59,826 nt of DNA from Bacteroidetes bacterium UBA4414. Lineage in GTDB: Bacteria; Bacteroidota; Bacteroidia; Chitinophagales; Chitinophagaceae. The stretch covers positions 123 to 59,948 of the forward strand of contig DGQM01000009.1 of the NCBI GenBank assembly GCA_002389765.1, written 5' to 3'. A program made the position numbers and the translations under genes. Shown one piece after another: positions 43,739 to 52,663 of this stretch (positions are counted from its first letter, which is position 1; each line of letters begins with the position of its first letter). The notes beneath the pieces are model-generated. The model was not told where the DNA came from and made no database searches. It saw nothing but the letters and a program-made list of their open reading frames with translations.

Positions 43739-43767
43739 CAACCCCCTAGCCCTCTGAAGGGGGAACT
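43739..43767. repeat. Dispersed Bacteroidota intergenic repeat (CCCCCT...AGGGGG)
   Basis: CCCCCT (43742-43747) and AGGGGG (43758-43763) form a short palindrome within a sequence resembling CAACCCCCTAGCCCTCTGAAGGG, a type of short repeat that I know to be scattered in intergenic regions of this phylum. Only one copy is seen here. Confidence 0.55.
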
Positions 43768-43815
43768 ACTTTTAAACAATTCATCATCACATCATCATAT
43801 TATCGAATTGAAAGC

Positions 43816-43823
43816 TACCTTTG
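43816..43823 (+). promoter_or_regulatory. -7 box TACCTTTG for the PfkB kinase gene
   Basis: A perfect TAnnTTTG match 20 bases before the ATG at 43844. The upstream ATG at 43808 lies 5' of this box and so cannot be on its transcript. Confidence 0.7.
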
Positions 43824-43843
43824 CAGCGCTAAAAAAATTGAAT

Positions 43844-44767
43844 ATGTCTTTAATGATAGTAGGCTCTATGGCCTTCGATGCACTGGAAACACCATTTGGT
43901 AAGGTAGACCGTATAATAGGTGGCTCTGCAACATATGCTGCATGGGCGGCTTCCAACTTTACACAACCTATCAAACAGGTATCTATTGTTGGTGGTGATT
44001 TTCCGCAGGAAGAAATGGATGCGCTGACTGCACGTGGTGTAGATATGGAAGGTGTGGAGGTAGTGAAAGACGGCAAGAGCTTTTTCTGGAGTGGCCGCTA
44101 TCATATGGATATGAACACACGCGATACGCTGGTAACAGAACTGAACGTACTGGGCCAGTTCAACCCGCAACTGCCTGATAGCTTTCAGGATTGTGAATTC
44201 CTGATGCTGGGCAATCTTGCACCTGCTGTGCAGATAAGCGTTATCAACCAACTGAAAAACCGCCCGAAGCTTATCATTATGGATACGATGAACTTCTGGA
44301 TGGAGATAGCACTGGACGAATTGAAGCAAGCTATAGGCATGGTAGACCTGCTGATGGTAAATGATAGCGAAGCACGCCAACTGAGTGGCGAATACTCTCT
44401 GGTAAAAGCAGCCGCTAAAATACAGGCAATGGGCCCTAAGTTTCTTATCATTAAGAAAGGCGAACATGGTGCGTTGCTCTTCCACGGTAAGAAAGTATTC
44501 TTTGCACCTGCATTGCCATTGGAAGAAGTATTTGACCCTACAGGCGCAGGCGATACATTTGCAGGTGGCTTCATTGGCCACGTAGCACGCACCAAAGACA
44601 TTTCTTACGAGAACATGAAAACAGGTATTATTCTGGGTTCTGCAATGGCTTCTTTCTGTGTTGAGAAATTTGGGCCTAACAGGTTGAAAGAACTGACGAG
44701 AGAAGAAATTGAAGCACGTATTGATGAGTTTGTAGAACTGGTGAACTTTGATATTAATATCAAATAA
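43844..44767 (+). CDS. PfkB family carbohydrate kinase
   Basis: A 307-residue ribokinase-family protein. N-terminal strand MSLMIVGSMAFDALETPFG, IGGSATYAAW and the C-terminal DPTGAGDTFAGGF, which holds the catalytic base and anion hole. The substrate is not predictable. The start is fixed by the promoter box at 43816. A perfect 15-bp terminator stem follows. Confidence 0.88.
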   Translation: MSLMIVGSMAFDALETPFGKVDRIIGGSATYAAWAASNFTQPIKQVSIVGGDFPQEEMDALTARGVDMEGVEVVKDGKSFFWSGRYHMDMNTRDTLVTELNVLGQFNPQLPDSFQDCEFLMLGNLAPAVQISVINQLKNRPKLIIMDTMNFWMEIALDELKQAIGMVDLLMVNDSEARQLSGEYSLVKAAAKIQAMGPKFLIIKKGEHGALLFHGKKVFFAPALPLEEVFDPTGAGDTFAGGFIGHVARTKDISYENMKTGIILGSAMASFCVEKFGPNRLKELTREEIEARIDEFVELVNFDINIK

Positions 44768-44785
44768 GCTAACATGCTATTATAG

Positions 44786-44818
44786 AAAAAGGGAAGTGAT
44801 TGTATCACTTCCCTTTTT
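44786..44818. terminator. Bidirectional terminator, perfect 15-bp stem
   Basis: A perfect 15-bp stem (44786-44800 with 44804-44818) with a TGT loop and A/T-rich sides. It serves the kinase gene and the convergent recJ gene. Confidence 0.92.
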
Positions 44819-44837
44819 TCATGCACTATGCAATGTC

Positions 44838-46547
44838 TTATATACTTGGCCTTACATCCACCACTTTCATTTGCAGTTTGGTATTACCGTTAAATTCGTT
44901 TTCGTCAAGCGTATATACGATGTCAAAAGCACCTTTCTGTACTACTTCAAATTTATCGGCCATACCAAAGCCTATACCATCTATTATTACCCCCTTGTGC
45001 TGATGCACTACAAACTTGATGTGTTGTTCTTTTACCACACGGCTGTAGCCCTGATAATCGTACACACGCTTGGTAATGAATACAGGACGCAGGTTGGTCG
45101 GACCAAATGGTTCAAACTGTTTAATGATATTATAGAATGCAGGTTTGATATCTGTAAGCAATATCTCTGCATCAATTTCTATTTCTGGTATCAGCAATTC
45201 TGGCGGTATAGATTGTGATACTACTTCTTCAAACTTCTCTACAAACTCGTGTACATTATCGGGGTGCATGGTCATACCGGCTGCGTAGAAGTGGCCACCA
45301 TAGTTTTCCAGTAAATCGCGACAGGCATGTATGGCCTCATAAATATTAAAGCCACTGACAGAACGGGCAGAGCCTGTTACTTTATCGTTAGACAATGTTA
45401 GCACAATCGTCGGGCGATAGTAGTAGTCTATCAAACGAGAGGCGACTATACCCACCACACCTTTGTGCCAATGTTCCTGATAGAGCACGGTCGATTTCCT
45501 TGCTGTCATGGCATCATTGCCTTGTATCAGCGCCAGTGCTTCTTCCGTTATGTTTTTATCAACTTCTTTACGGTCTATATTATCAGATTGCAACGCATCT
45601 GCCAGTGCCTGTATCTTTTCCGGGTCGGGCTCTATAAACAGTTCTACTGCTTTGCGTGCATCGTCCATACGGCCTGCAGCATTTACACGCGGGCCTATTA
45701 CAAACACAAGGTCTGCAACAGATAGTGTACGTGTAACGCCTGCCATCTCCTTCAGCACCTTAATACCCAGCGATGGATTTTCGTTTACCTTCTTCACACC
45801 ATAGAATGCCAGTACACGGTTCTCACCATCTATGGGCACTATATCTGCGGCAATACTGGTAGCTACTAAATCTAAATATTGCAGCACCTCTTCCTGCGGC
45901 AGATTCCAACGCAGTGCCAATGCAGATATCAGCTTGAAGCCAATACCGCAACCACTCAGTTCTTTGTATGGATATGGACAATCTACCTGTTTGGGATTCA
46001 GGATTGCCAATGCAGGTGGTAAGGTTTCGTCTGGAGTGTGGTGGTCGCACACTATCACGTCTATACCCAGCGATTGTGCATAAGCTATCAACTCGGCAGA
46101 CTTGATACCACAGTCCAACGTTATCAGCAGACTGAAGCCATTGGCATGCGCATATTCAATACCTTCTTTCGATACACCATAACCTTCGCGGTAGCGGTGT
46201 GGTATATAATATTCTAATTGCCCCTTGTATTGCTTACGCAAAAAAGAATAAACAACGGCAACAGATGTAGTACCATCCACATCGTAGTCGCCATATATCA
46301 GCACACGTTCATTCCACTCTATCGCTTCGGTAATGCGTTGCACTGCTTTGTCCATACCCTTCATCAGGTAGGGGTCGTGCAGATGCGAGAGCTCTGGGCG
46401 GAAGAAAGCTTTTGATGTGTCAAAATCTTTTACACCCCGCAATGCCAGTATACGGCACAAAGCAGGGTGTATATTCAATGCTTTAAATATTTGATTGACA
46501 CTATCCTGTTCAGCAGGCTTTAAGGTCCAGCGCTTCTCAGGCTTCAT
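44838..46547 (-). CDS. recJ: Single-stranded-DNA exonuclease RecJ
   Basis: A 569-residue RecJ, the 5'-3' exonuclease of recombination and mismatch repair. The DHH superfamily motifs GDYDVDG (86-92) and CDHHTPDE (about 167-174) and the DHHA1 motif GGHFYAAGM are intact. Its 5' end overlaps the kmo 3' end by 11 bases, implying co-expression of these unrelated genes. Confidence 0.95.
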   Translation of the reverse strand: MKPEKRWTLKPAEQDSVNQIFKALNIHPALCRILALRGVKDFDTSKAFFRPELSHLHDPYLMKGMDKAVQRITEAIEWNERVLIYGDYDVDGTTSVAVVYSFLRKQYKGQLEYYIPHRYREGYGVSKEGIEYAHANGFSLLITLDCGIKSAELIAYAQSLGIDVIVCDHHTPDETLPPALAILNPKQVDCPYPYKELSGCGIGFKLISALALRWNLPQEEVLQYLDLVATSIAADIVPIDGENRVLAFYGVKKVNENPSLGIKVLKEMAGVTRTLSVADLVFVIGPRVNAAGRMDDARKAVELFIEPDPEKIQALADALQSDNIDRKEVDKNITEEALALIQGNDAMTARKSTVLYQEHWHKGVVGIVASRLIDYYYRPTIVLTLSNDKVTGSARSVSGFNIYEAIHACRDLLENYGGHFYAAGMTMHPDNVHEFVEKFEEVVSQSIPPELLIPEIEIDAEILLTDIKPAFYNIIKQFEPFGPTNLRPVFITKRVYDYQGYSRVVKEQHIKFVVHQHKGVIIDGIGFGMADKFEVVQKGAFDIVYTLDENEFNGNTKLQMKVVDVRPSI

Positions 46548-47916
46548 GGCCGAAATCCAATTGTTTTACTTCCTGATGATACTCGCTAACCCAATTATCG
46601 AGCTTGCTGCAAAATGCATTGTCATTGATATTATTAAAGAAATCGCCATTGCCCATGATAGTGCCCAGCAATTTGTCTTGCGCTTGTATACAGCTCCATG
46701 CAGTATTGTATGGTGTATGTGTGAAAGATACCATTTCATACACCGATACAAATTTCTCAGGGTAGCGTTTAGCCAGTTCTTTTTCTATCTTCTTACGTTC
46801 AAGGAAAGAAGGCTCTGCTACTTTGTCGCGCATTTCAATGAAGTTCATCAATGCAAGGTCAAGCACAGCATCGCCGTTTGGCTTGCGCAGCCTGTCGTAT
46901 TCATTCAGTATGGTCGTCCAGTCATCACCATATTTATCCATCAATCCTGCCAGTATGGTACAGTCTTCAAAGCCTGCATTCATACCTTGTCCATAAAACG
47001 GTACAATAGCATGTGCCGCATCACCTATCAATGCACTCTTGTCTTTGTAGTGCCATGGTGCTACTTTGATAGTAACCAGTGACGATGTAGGATTGCCAAA
47101 GAAATCTTCTATCAGCGTTGGCATCATCGGTATAGCATCAGGGAAGTGCTCACTGAAGAATGCTTTTACATCAGCTTCTGTTTTCAGTTTTTCAAAAGAT
47201 ATTTCACCTTCAAAAGGTAAGAACAATGTGCAGGTAAATGTGCCGTCTGTATTTGGCAATGCTATCAGCATAAAGTTTTTGCGCGGCCATATATGGAGCG
47301 CGTTTTTATCCATGCGCAGATTGCCGTTTTCATCGGGTGGTATGCACAGCTCTTTGTAGCCATGCTCTATGTAATGTTGTGTAAGGTTTGTCCTGTCCAG
47401 CAGTTGATAGCTGTTGCGAAGTGCCGAGAAAGCACCATCGCTGCCAAACAACAAGTCTGCAGTTACTACTTTTTCATTGCCATCAGCATCTTCAAAATGA
47501 GCCGTATTTGTTTGTACATCCACTTTATTGCAACGATGTGAGAAATGGATGGTAGCTCCTACTTCTTCTGCCAGCGTCATTAGCTTTCTGTTCAGTTCGC
47601 CACGGCTTACAGAATAAATGGCTTCGTTGTTGGTACCATAAGGCTGATACACACCTGCACCATCAGGTTGGTGCATATACCTGCCCGTCATAGGAATAGC
47701 CAGATCTTCAATATCTTTTCTGAGGCCTGCCATATCCAATGCCTTCCAACCACGCGCGCTCATAGCAAGGTTGATCGACTTGCCGGCACTCATAGATGCC
47801 TTGCGCATATCGGGGCGGCGTTCATACACCGTTACTTCGTATCCGCGTTTGCGCATCAATACTGCCAACAGAGAACCTACCAGACCTGCTCCTAATATGG
47901 TAACCGAACGTGCCAT
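46537..47916 (-). CDS. kmo: Kynurenine 3-monooxygenase
   Basis: A 459-residue flavoprotein hydroxylase. FAD-binding GxGxxG (GAGLVG, about 9-14), the DG motif GSDGAFS (about 158-164) and the GD motif LIGDAAHAIVPFYGQGMNAGFEDC (about 297-320) are in the order of class A monooxygenases, and the N-terminal SMSAGKSINLAMSARGW is KMO-like. The enzyme makes 3-hydroxykynurenine for tryptophan breakdown or NAD synthesis. Other kynurenine genes are not in the window. Confidence 0.92.
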   Translation of the reverse strand: MARSVTILGAGLVGSLLAVLMRKRGYEVTVYERRPDMRKASMSAGKSINLAMSARGWKALDMAGLRKDIEDLAIPMTGRYMHQPDGAGVYQPYGTNNEAIYSVSRGELNRKLMTLAEEVGATIHFSHRCNKVDVQTNTAHFEDADGNEKVVTADLLFGSDGAFSALRNSYQLLDRTNLTQHYIEHGYKELCIPPDENGNLRMDKNALHIWPRKNFMLIALPNTDGTFTCTLFLPFEGEISFEKLKTEADVKAFFSEHFPDAIPMMPTLIEDFFGNPTSSLVTIKVAPWHYKDKSALIGDAAHAIVPFYGQGMNAGFEDCTILAGLMDKYGDDWTTILNEYDRLRKPNGDAVLDLALMNFIEMRDKVAEPSFLERKKIEKELAKRYPEKFVSVYEMVSFTHTPYNTAWSCIQAQDKLLGTIMGNGDFFNNINDNAFCSKLDNWVSEYHQEVKQLDFGHEA

Positions 47917-48124
47917 TTACTTGAATTAATTGTTAGATGGGCAATTTACTCAAAATGCCAGAACAAGAGAAGAATGAAAATCAGTAATACAGCGCTTGTT
48001 TAAATATTAATATAGTTGCGTATCAAAAACCCTCAAAAAATCACAGAGATACGTGTTAAATATTATTATTGTAAAGATTTCATAAAGCGTTCAGTATTAT
48101 TCTTTAAAATGAAACGGAAGTTCT

Positions 48125-48132
48125 TAGATTTG
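48125..48132 (+). promoter_or_regulatory. -7 box TAGATTTG for lepB
   Basis: A perfect TAnnTTTG match 23 bases before the lepB ATG. Confidence 0.65.
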
Positions 48133-48155
48133 TTGCCAACAACAACATACACCTC

Positions 48156-49355
48156 ATGCGATTAGCATTCTGGAAAAAGAAAGACGAGAATAAAAAGAAG
48201 AAAGTATGGTGGCGCGAATGGGCCGATGCACTGATTTTTGCGGTAGTAGCTGCAACCATTATCCGTACGTTTCTTATTGAAGCATATACCATACCTACGG
48301 GCTCTATGGAAGGTAGCTTGCTGGTAAACGACTACCTTTTTGTAAGCAAACTATCTTATGGCCCACGTATACCAATGACACCGCTTGCTGTGCCATTGGT
48401 ACATAATACTATGCCGTTGACAGGTGGTAAGTCTTACACAGAAGCTGTAAAATGGGGCTATCACAGGTGGCCGGGTTTTGGCAATGTAGAGCGCTACGAT
48501 GTGGTAGTATTCAACTTCCCGAATGGTGATACTGTAGTAGAGGCTGCACCTGACCAGGACTACTATCAACTATGCCGTATGTATGGCCGCGATGCTGTAC
48601 TGGGCTCAAATACTATCATTACCCGCCCTGTAGATAAAAAAGAAAATTACATCAAACGTTGTATAGGCGTACCGGGCGATAAGCTGGAACAGCGTAGCGG
48701 CATTATATATGTAAATGATAAGCCAGCGCCGATATTCCCACATTCTAAGTTTACATATGCTGTGCAGACAAACGGACAGTATGTACCACAAGAATTTCTG
48801 GACGATAATGATATAGAACAGGGACAGCAGGTTGGCCACAACATCTTTATGTATAGCCTTGAAAATGAAGATGCCGAAGCTATCAAAAAACAACCGGGTG
48901 TAGTGGCTGTGCAGCCATATACACAAAAACCGGGTTCTGTACCCGGCAATCCGGGCGAATGGACATACCCGCAGGATACTGCCAACTACAAGTGGAATGT
49001 TGACAATTTCGGTCCGTTCATAGTGCCTAAAAAGGGTGCTACGATTACGCTTACCCCACAAAACATCTCATTCTACCGTCGTATTATATTTAACTACGAA
49101 GGCAATAAACTGGAAGAAAAAGGCGGCAAATTCTTCATAAACGGCCAGGAAACTACCAGTTATACGTTCAAAATGGACTATTACTGGATGATGGGCGACA
49201 ACCGCCACAATTCGCTCGATTCGCGTTATTGGGGCTTTGTGCCTGAGGATCATATAGTTGGCAAGGCATCGTTTGTATGGTTGAGCCACAAAGAAAGCCT
49301 CTTCAACCTGCGCTGGAAACGATTATTCCATAGTGTAAGTTCTTTGAGTAAATAG
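48156..49355 (+). CDS. lepB: Signal peptidase I
   Basis: A 399-residue signal peptidase that removes signal peptides from exported proteins. Transmembrane helix at about 24-40. Catalytic Ser50 is in TGSME and the Lys is about 167 in NYIKRCIGVPGD. The GDNR box is at about 343 (MGDNRHNSLDSRYWG). A large insert between Ser and Lys and another before GDNR make it longer than the E. coli enzyme, as is usual in this phylum. Confidence 0.94.
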   Translation: MRLAFWKKKDENKKKKVWWREWADALIFAVVAATIIRTFLIEAYTIPTGSMEGSLLVNDYLFVSKLSYGPRIPMTPLAVPLVHNTMPLTGGKSYTEAVKWGYHRWPGFGNVERYDVVVFNFPNGDTVVEAAPDQDYYQLCRMYGRDAVLGSNTIITRPVDKKENYIKRCIGVPGDKLEQRSGIIYVNDKPAPIFPHSKFTYAVQTNGQYVPQEFLDDNDIEQGQQVGHNIFMYSLENEDAEAIKKQPGVVAVQPYTQKPGSVPGNPGEWTYPQDTANYKWNVDNFGPFIVPKKGATITLTPQNISFYRRIIFNYEGNKLEEKGGKFFINGQETTSYTFKMDYYWMMGDNRHNSLDSRYWGFVPEDHIVGKASFVWLSHKESLFNLRWKRLFHSVSSLSK

Positions 49356-49366
49356 CATTAACTTCG

Positions 49367-49394
49367 CCCCAGCAACCCGCTGGGGTTATTTTTT
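49367..49394 (+). terminator. Intrinsic terminator of lepB
   Basis: CCCCAGC (49367-49373) pairs with GCTGGGG (49379-49385) around an AACCC loop, followed by TTATTTTTT. It lies between lepB and the cytochrome c gene. Confidence 0.9.
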
Positions 49395-49406
49395 AGTAGC
49401 ATATTT

Positions 49407-49796
49407 ATGAAACTGAGATCAATAGCACTTATAAGCATTGCCGCAATGATATCTTGTGGCGCTGGCAGTACAAGTCAGGGAAGTACGCAAGAAGACCAAA
49501 ATCATGCTGGTATGAGCGCAGGCAAAACATTGTTTATTGCCAACTGTAATCAATGCCACAAACTGAATGAAAAAACAATAGGTCCGGCGCTTGTTGGTAC
49601 TATGCAACGCTGGAATAATGATACACCACGCGTTACGCGATTCATCAAAAATTCTGCAGAAGCTATTTCGCTGGGAGACCCGAGGGCTAAGCAGGTATAT
49701 GATGAAAACAATCAAAGCCCGATGCCAGCCATGACGCATCTTACCGACAACGATGTCATAGAATTGATTGACTATATAAACAAAGGCGTAGAATAA
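49407..49796 (+). CDS. Small lipoprotein cytochrome c
   Basis: A 129-residue lipoprotein (lipobox MISC, Cys about 17). The mature part carries a single heme motif CNQCH (about 48-52) and the distal Met in the SPMPAM segment, as in class I cytochrome c. It may carry electrons in the periplasm or outer membrane. The stop codon lies in the loop of its own terminator. Confidence 0.87.
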   Translation: MKLRSIALISIAAMISCGAGSTSQGSTQEDQNHAGMSAGKTLFIANCNQCHKLNEKTIGPALVGTMQRWNNDTPRVTRFIKNSAEAISLGDPRAKQVYDENNQSPMPAMTHLTDNDVIELIDYINKGVE

Positions 49797-49807
49797 TCTA
49801 CGCCTTT
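49782..49807 (+). terminator. Terminator overlapping the cytochrome c stop codon
   Basis: An 11-bp perfect stem (49782-49792 with 49797-49807) with an ATAA loop containing the stop, followed by AGTTTTTA. It may also serve the convergent kbl gene. Confidence 0.87.
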
Positions 49808-49835
49808 AGTTTTTATGTATTTATCTGAATACTGA

Positions 49836-51026
49836 TTACTTAATCACACCCAGTTCTTTACCTACTTTAGTGAATGCTGCGATTGCCTTATCCAGATGCT
49901 CGCGGCTGTGGCCTGCTGATATCTGTGTACGGATACGTGCCTGTCCTTTTGCTACCACCGGGTAGAAGAAACCGATTACATAAATACCTTCTTCCAGCAT
50001 ACGCGCAGCAAATTTTTGTGCCAGTACTGCATCATACAACATTACCGGACAAATAGGGTGTGTACCCGGTTTGATATCGAAACCTGCTACCGTCATTTTT
50101 TCGCGGAAGTATAATGTGTTTGCTTCCAGCTTATCGCGCAGTTCGGTTGTTTCGCTTAGCATATCCAGCACAGCTATAGATGCACCTACAACTGAAGGAG
50201 CAACCGTATTACTGAACAGGTATGGACGGCTACGCTGGCGCAGCATATCTATAATTTCTTTTTTACCACTTGTGAAACCACCTGATGCACCACCCAGTGC
50301 TTTACCAAGTGTACCGGTGATGATGTCTATCCTGTCCATAACACCACAAAGCTCATGCACACCACGGCCTGTTTTACCCATGAAGCCTGAAGAGTGGCTC
50401 TCGTCTATCATGATGATAGCATCGTATTTATCGGCGAGGTCGCATATTTTATCAAGCTGTGCAATGGTACCATCCATAGAGAATACAGAGTCTGTAACAA
50501 TCATACGGGTGCGTGCACCTGCAAATGCCTGTAGTTGCGCTTCAAGATCTGCCATGTCATTGTGCTTGTAGCGCGCACGTTGCGATTTACAAAGGCGCAC
50601 ACCATCAATGATAGAAGCGTGGTTCAGCTCGTCTGATATAATCACATCCTGATCGCCCAACAGCGGTTCAAACACACCACCATTAGCATCAAAACATGCT
50701 ACGTAGAGAATAGTATCTTCTGCACCCAGAAACTTAGACAGTTTTGCCTCCAGTTCTTTATGAATATCCTGTGTACCGCAGATGAAGCGCACAGAGCTCA
50801 TACCATAGCCACGGCTATCAATTGTCTTGTGTGCCGCTTCTATCACTTTTGGGTGAGAAGAAAGGCCCAGATAGTTGTTGGCACAGAAGTTCAGCACTTT
50901 CTGCCCGTTTACTGTTATTTCAGCACCTTGTTCAGATTCTATGATGCGCTCTTTTTTGAAAAGGCCTGCACTATCAATCTCCTGCAATTCCTGCTGTATG
51001 CGTGCGTAAAACGAAGGACTAGACAT
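49836..51026 (-). CDS. kbl: Glycine C-acetyltransferase (2-amino-3-ketobutyrate CoA ligase)
   Basis: A 396-residue PLP-dependent alpha-oxoamine synthase. PLP Lys242 is in GTLGKALGGASGG; NFCANNYLGLSSHPK and FICGTQDIHKELEAKLSKF match Kbl more closely than 8-amino-7-oxononanoate synthase. It converts 2-amino-3-ketobutyrate and CoA to glycine and acetyl-CoA in threonine breakdown. The partner tdh is not nearby. A TATTTTCG box lies upstream on the reverse strand. Confidence 0.9.
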   Translation of the reverse strand: MSSPSFYARIQQELQEIDSAGLFKKERIIESEQGAEITVNGQKVLNFCANNYLGLSSHPKVIEAAHKTIDSRGYGMSSVRFICGTQDIHKELEAKLSKFLGAEDTILYVACFDANGGVFEPLLGDQDVIISDELNHASIIDGVRLCKSQRARYKHNDMADLEAQLQAFAGARTRMIVTDSVFSMDGTIAQLDKICDLADKYDAIIMIDESHSSGFMGKTGRGVHELCGVMDRIDIITGTLGKALGGASGGFTSGKKEIIDMLRQRSRPYLFSNTVAPSVVGASIAVLDMLSETTELRDKLEANTLYFREKMTVAGFDIKPGTHPICPVMLYDAVLAQKFAARMLEEGIYVIGFFYPVVAKGQARIRTQISAGHSREHLDKAIAAFTKVGKELGVIK

Positions 51027-51132
51027 TTATTATTCGATTTTAGATGGCGAAAATAACCAATATTGAAACAATCTCGTAACCACAGCTGTCTTCGGCAATA
51101 ATTTTCTTAAAGTATTGTCAAATAAGGCATGG

Positions 51133-51140
51133 TAGCTTTG
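51133..51140 (+). promoter_or_regulatory. -7 box TAGCTTTG with upstream TTG
   Basis: A perfect TAnnTTTG match with a TTG at 51115-51117 (15 bases earlier), 32 bases ahead of the GTG start of the following gene. Confidence 0.55.
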
Positions 51141-51172
51141 ATATAGTAGCCGGCTGTTTACCTTTACAGCAC

Positions 51173-51895
51173 GTGAGGCAGGTTTTACTTATATATATCT
51201 TACTTATTTGTAGTGTTGCGTATGCACAAACCATATCGGGGATTGTGACAGAGGGGCAAACGGGTAAGTCGTTATTTCCTGTTAGCGTCATCAATGTATC
51301 TACCCAACAAACAGTGTATACCAATCAGTTTGGTGCATTTACCATCAATGCCACAGAAGGGCAGCAATTGGTATTCAGCATGGTAGGTTATAAAGAACAA
51401 AGGAAATACATAACAACAGAGCTTTTCAAAACAGGCATCAAAGTAGCATTACCGATACTCAGCTACGAGCTCAATGAGTTTGTGTTGCGTCCTAATTACA
51501 CGCCTTATCAATTAGATTCGCTCAAACGACGTTCTACTTACAAGCGGACATTGGCATGGCAACGTACCAATTCCATCATGAGCCCTGTATCTTTTGTAGC
51601 AGACAGGATATCTAAAAAAAGCAGGTCGAGGCTGCAGTTTCAACGCAACTTCAACAAATGGGAAAGTGAGAAATTTATAGATACCCGCTACACACCTGAG
51701 TTGGTAAGCCAATTAACGGGACTTACCGAGGATAGTCTGGGCTATTTTATGAATGCCTACCCGATGGACTATGACTATGCCCGTGCAGCTACAGACCTGG
51801 AACTAAAGATGTGGATACGCTTTCATTATAAAGAATGGAAGAAGAACCCGGTGATACCACAAATAGATTCTGCAAAAGCTGCAATAAAGAAATAA
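51173..51895 (+). CDS. CarboxypepD_reg-like domain protein
   Basis: A 240-residue secreted protein. Signal peptide ends near SVAYAQT, then a carboxypeptidase-regulatory-like beta sandwich (about 20-95; ISGIVTEGQTGKSLFPVSVIN, YTNQFGAFTINA, LVFSMVGYKEQ). The remaining 140 residues are helical and not recognised. It lacks the TonB-dependent barrel usually following such a domain. The start is GTG; no ATG lies between the promoter box and the signal peptide. Confidence 0.8.
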   Translation: MRQVLLIYILLICSVAYAQTISGIVTEGQTGKSLFPVSVINVSTQQTVYTNQFGAFTINATEGQQLVFSMVGYKEQRKYITTELFKTGIKVALPILSYELNEFVLRPNYTPYQLDSLKRRSTYKRTLAWQRTNSIMSPVSFVADRISKKSRSRLQFQRNFNKWESEKFIDTRYTPELVSQLTGLTEDSLGYFMNAYPMDYDYARAATDLELKMWIRFHYKEWKKNPVIPQIDSAKAAIKK

Positions 51896-51943
51896 GACGC
51901 TTTTACGCTACACATACGCTTATTATTTACATAACTTTATAGT

Positions 51944-52663
51944 ATGATTCCCCAATGGCAGAAAGGCATAGTAAAACGTGTGGAGCAGGCTACAGAAAAT
52001 ACGCGCCGCTATTGGATAGAACTGCCCGAAACGCCTGTATTTGATTTCAAGCCCGGACAGTTTGTAACACTCGATTTACCTATACATGAACAGCGCAATA
52101 AACGCTGGCGCAGCTATAGCATAGCATCAAGCCCCAACGGCAGCAATGTTATAGAACTGGTGATTGTATATCTGGAAGGTGGCGCGGGCACTACTTATTT
52201 TTTCAGTGAGATAGCAGAAGGCAGCGAACTAACACTGCGCGGACCACAAGGCGTGTTTACCATGCCCGAAGATATTGAGCAGGATATGTACATGATATGC
52301 ACAGGTACCGGTATTGCTCCTTTTCGCAGTATGGTAAACCATATCCGCAATAACAACCTGGAGCATAAAAAGCTGCACCTGATATTCGGTACGCGCACTA
52401 AAGGCGACTTGTTGTATGAACAGGAACTACGCGAACTGGAAGCTGTGATGCCGAATTTCAAATACCATCCTGTATTATCTCGCGAGCAAATAGATGGCTA
52501 TCATCATGGCTATGTACACAATGTGTATGAACAACTGTGCGCGGGCACACCACCTGCAAACTTTATGCTGTGCGGTTGGAAAATGATGGTAGACGAAGCC
52601 AAACAGCGATTGCTGGATATGGGCTACGACAAAAAAGCCATTCATCTGGAACTATACGGCTAA
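51944..52663 (+). CDS. Ferredoxin/flavodoxin-NADP reductase-like protein
   Basis: A 239-residue FAD/NAD(P)-binding reductase. FAD motif RSYSIASSP (about 48-56), nucleotide motif GTGIAPFR (about 122-129) and the CGWKMM and Tyr/Gly-terminal region (ELYG) are as in ferredoxin reductase-type enzymes. It likely passes electrons from NADPH to a ferredoxin, flavodoxin or oxygenase. Its last bases overlap the convergent ketosynthase gene by 4. Confidence 0.85.
   Translation: MIPQWQKGIVKRVEQATENTRRYWIELPETPVFDFKPGQFVTLDLPIHEQRNKRWRSYSIASSPNGSNVIELVIVYLEGGAGTTYFFSEIAEGSELTLRGPQGVFTMPEDIEQDMYMICTGTGIAPFRSMVNHIRNNNLEHKKLHLIFGTRTKGDLLYEQELRELEAVMPNFKYHPVLSREQIDGYHHGYVHNVYEQLCAGTPPANFMLCGWKMMVDEAKQRLLDMGYDKKAIHLELYG

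Noticed and set aside
43000..44581. Long antisense ORFs opposite the PfkB kinase and other genes
   Set aside because: They lack family features and lie opposite well-recognised genes; shadow frames.
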